A DNA stretch of 64,000 nt, taken from positions 4,258,501 to 4,322,500 of the forward strand of contig NZ_CP088297.1 in the NCBI RefSeq assembly GCF_024666615.1, given 5' to 3'. Positions 63,262 through 64,000 of this stretch are shown here, one piece after another. This stretch comes from Aquabacterium sp. J223 (lineage in GTDB: Bacteria > Pseudomonadota > Gammaproteobacteria > Burkholderiales > Burkholderiaceae_C). The notes beneath the pieces were generated by a model. It had not been told where the DNA came from and searched no databases. It saw nothing but the letters and a program-made list of their open reading frames with translations. The position numbers and the translations under genes are program-made. How positions within the stretch are numbered: position 1 is the stretch's first letter; every line of letters starts with the position of its first letter.

Positions 63262-64000
63262 TCAGCCGGGGCGGGGGGCGGGCCGAGGTCGACAACCGGC
63301 GAGGCCACCGGCGGCCGCGCGGCGCGCCTGCAGGAAGGCGCGCAGCGGCGGGCCCAGTTCGGCCGACCAGGGGGCCTCGCCCGGCGCGCGGTGGCTCTGC
63401 GGCCAGCCGGTGGGCGCGCTCAGCACCACCTCGTCGACCGCCACGCCGGCCTGACGCAGGCGCTGGCCGTAGGCGCGGGTCTCGTCGCGCAGCGGGTCGT
63501 CCTCGGCGGTGACCAGCAGCGCCGGCGCCAGGCCGGCCAGCCGCATCGCGCGGCCCGGCGTGGCGTAGGGGTGCAGCGCGTCGCAGGCGCGGGCGAGGTA
63601 GCGGCGCCAGCCTTCGGCCCAGCAGCAGCCGGGTTCGCCGGCCCGTGCGTCGCGCAGCGACGCCGTGGCGGTGCAGGCGTCGAGCATCGGCGACAGCAGC
63701 ACCTGGCCGTGCAGCGGCGGGGTGCAGCGGTCGCGGGCGGCCAGCGCGGCCGCGGCGGCCAGGTTGCCGCCGGCTTCCTCGCCGGCCACCAGCAGCGGCA
63801 GCCGCTCGGCCTTCAGCTTGCGGCGCTGGCGGTGCAGCCAGTCGAGGGCGGCATGCACCGCTTCCACCGGCTGCGGGAAGGGCATCGCCGGCGACAGCGG
63901 ATAGGCCAGCGAGGCCACCCGCGCGCCCTCGGCCGCCAGCAGCCCGGCCATGCGCTCGCCCTCGGCCGGCGAGCCGGCGGTGAAGGCGCCGGCGTGCAGG
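63262..64000 (-). CDS. Alpha/beta hydrolase of the HSL type with a changed nucleophile, cut by window edge
   Basis: A hormone-sensitive-lipase-like hydrolase running off the right edge, so the N-terminus is missing. The oxyanion segment appears as LHAGAFTAGSPAEGE, in place of HGGGF. The nucleophile elbow, usually GDSAGG, reads GEEAGGNLAA with Glu in the serine position. The acid DPLRDE is present and a possible His occurs in PQSHRAPGE. It is 85 bases before the adaptor gene in the same direction. It may be inactive as a serine esterase. Confidence 0.75.
   Translation of the reverse strand, partial: LHAGAFTAGSPAEGERMAGLLAAEGARVASLAYPLSPAMPFPQPVEAVHAALDWLHRQRRKLKAERLPLLVAGEEAGGNLAAAAALAARDRCTPPLHGQVLLSPMLDACTATASLRDARAGEPGCCWAEGWRRYLARACDALHPYATPGRAMRLAGLAPALLVTAEDDPLRDETRAYGQRLRQAGVAVDEVVLSAPTGWPQSHRAPGEAPWSAELGPPLRAFLQARRAAAGGLAGCRPRPAPRPG

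Overview
The window is about 70% G+C chromosomal DNA from a betaproteobacterium, most likely a Burkholderiales member near the Rubrivivax/Leptothrix/Comamonadaceae group. I infer this from the many orphan Bug (TctC-type) tricarboxylate-binding proteins, the prpR-prpB-prpC-acnD-prpF methylcitrate cluster, PEP-CTERM proteins, Rieske oxygenases and the codon use. No rRNA, tRNA or CRISPR array was seen.

Layout. 1-11.5 kb: an aromatic/organic-acid catabolic block with four Bug proteins, a class II aldolase-like protein, a 4,5-dihydroxyphthalate-decarboxylase-like protein, a porin, a thiamine-diphosphate enzyme, an aldehyde dehydrogenase and a helix-turn-helix protein fused to a catalytically degenerate citrate synthase. 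11.7-16.5 kb: a YbhN-like membrane protein, a DprE1-like FAD oxidase, a DprE2-like reductase and a large membrane protein, which look like a lipid-linked sugar (arabinose-type) module. 16.2-23.3 kb: KefC/KefF potassium efflux, a ParA-like ATPase, a MaoC-like hydratase, small proteins, a TPR-methyltransferase and a MarR regulator. 23.4-27.1 kb: a MarR-operator-controlled binding protein, a Rieske oxygenase and formaldehyde dehydrogenase. 27.1-35.1 kb: the sigma-54-controlled methylcitrate cycle. 35.2-39.1 kb: a PEP-CTERM protein, nadC and a PAS histidine kinase. 39.1-46.9 kb: a second aromatic block (Bug, Rieske oxygenase, amidohydrolase, two LysR regulators, benzoylformate decarboxylase, Bug). 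47-51.5 kb: thioesterase, PEP-CTERM phytase-like protein, aldolase, peroxiredoxin-glutaredoxin, VF530 and a YgjP-like peptidase. 51.5-54.5 kb: a lower-G+C island with one large unrecognised PIN-like/membrane-anchored protein, ending in a nitroreductase remnant. 54.8-57.2 kb: a zinc dehydrogenase with hemerythrin, a 25-residue membrane peptide and a secreted repeat protein. 57.2-64 kb: a MexEF-OprN-type efflux operon and an edge-truncated alpha/beta hydrolase.

Six genes are split by single-base length changes in runs of five to seven C or G. In every case one base restores a full-length, family-typical protein, so these look more like homopolymer sequencing errors than real pseudogenes. The most interesting items are the DprE1/DprE2-like module, the degenerate citrate-synthase regulator, the MarR-controlled demethylation module and the isolated PIN-like membrane protein in the low-G+C island.
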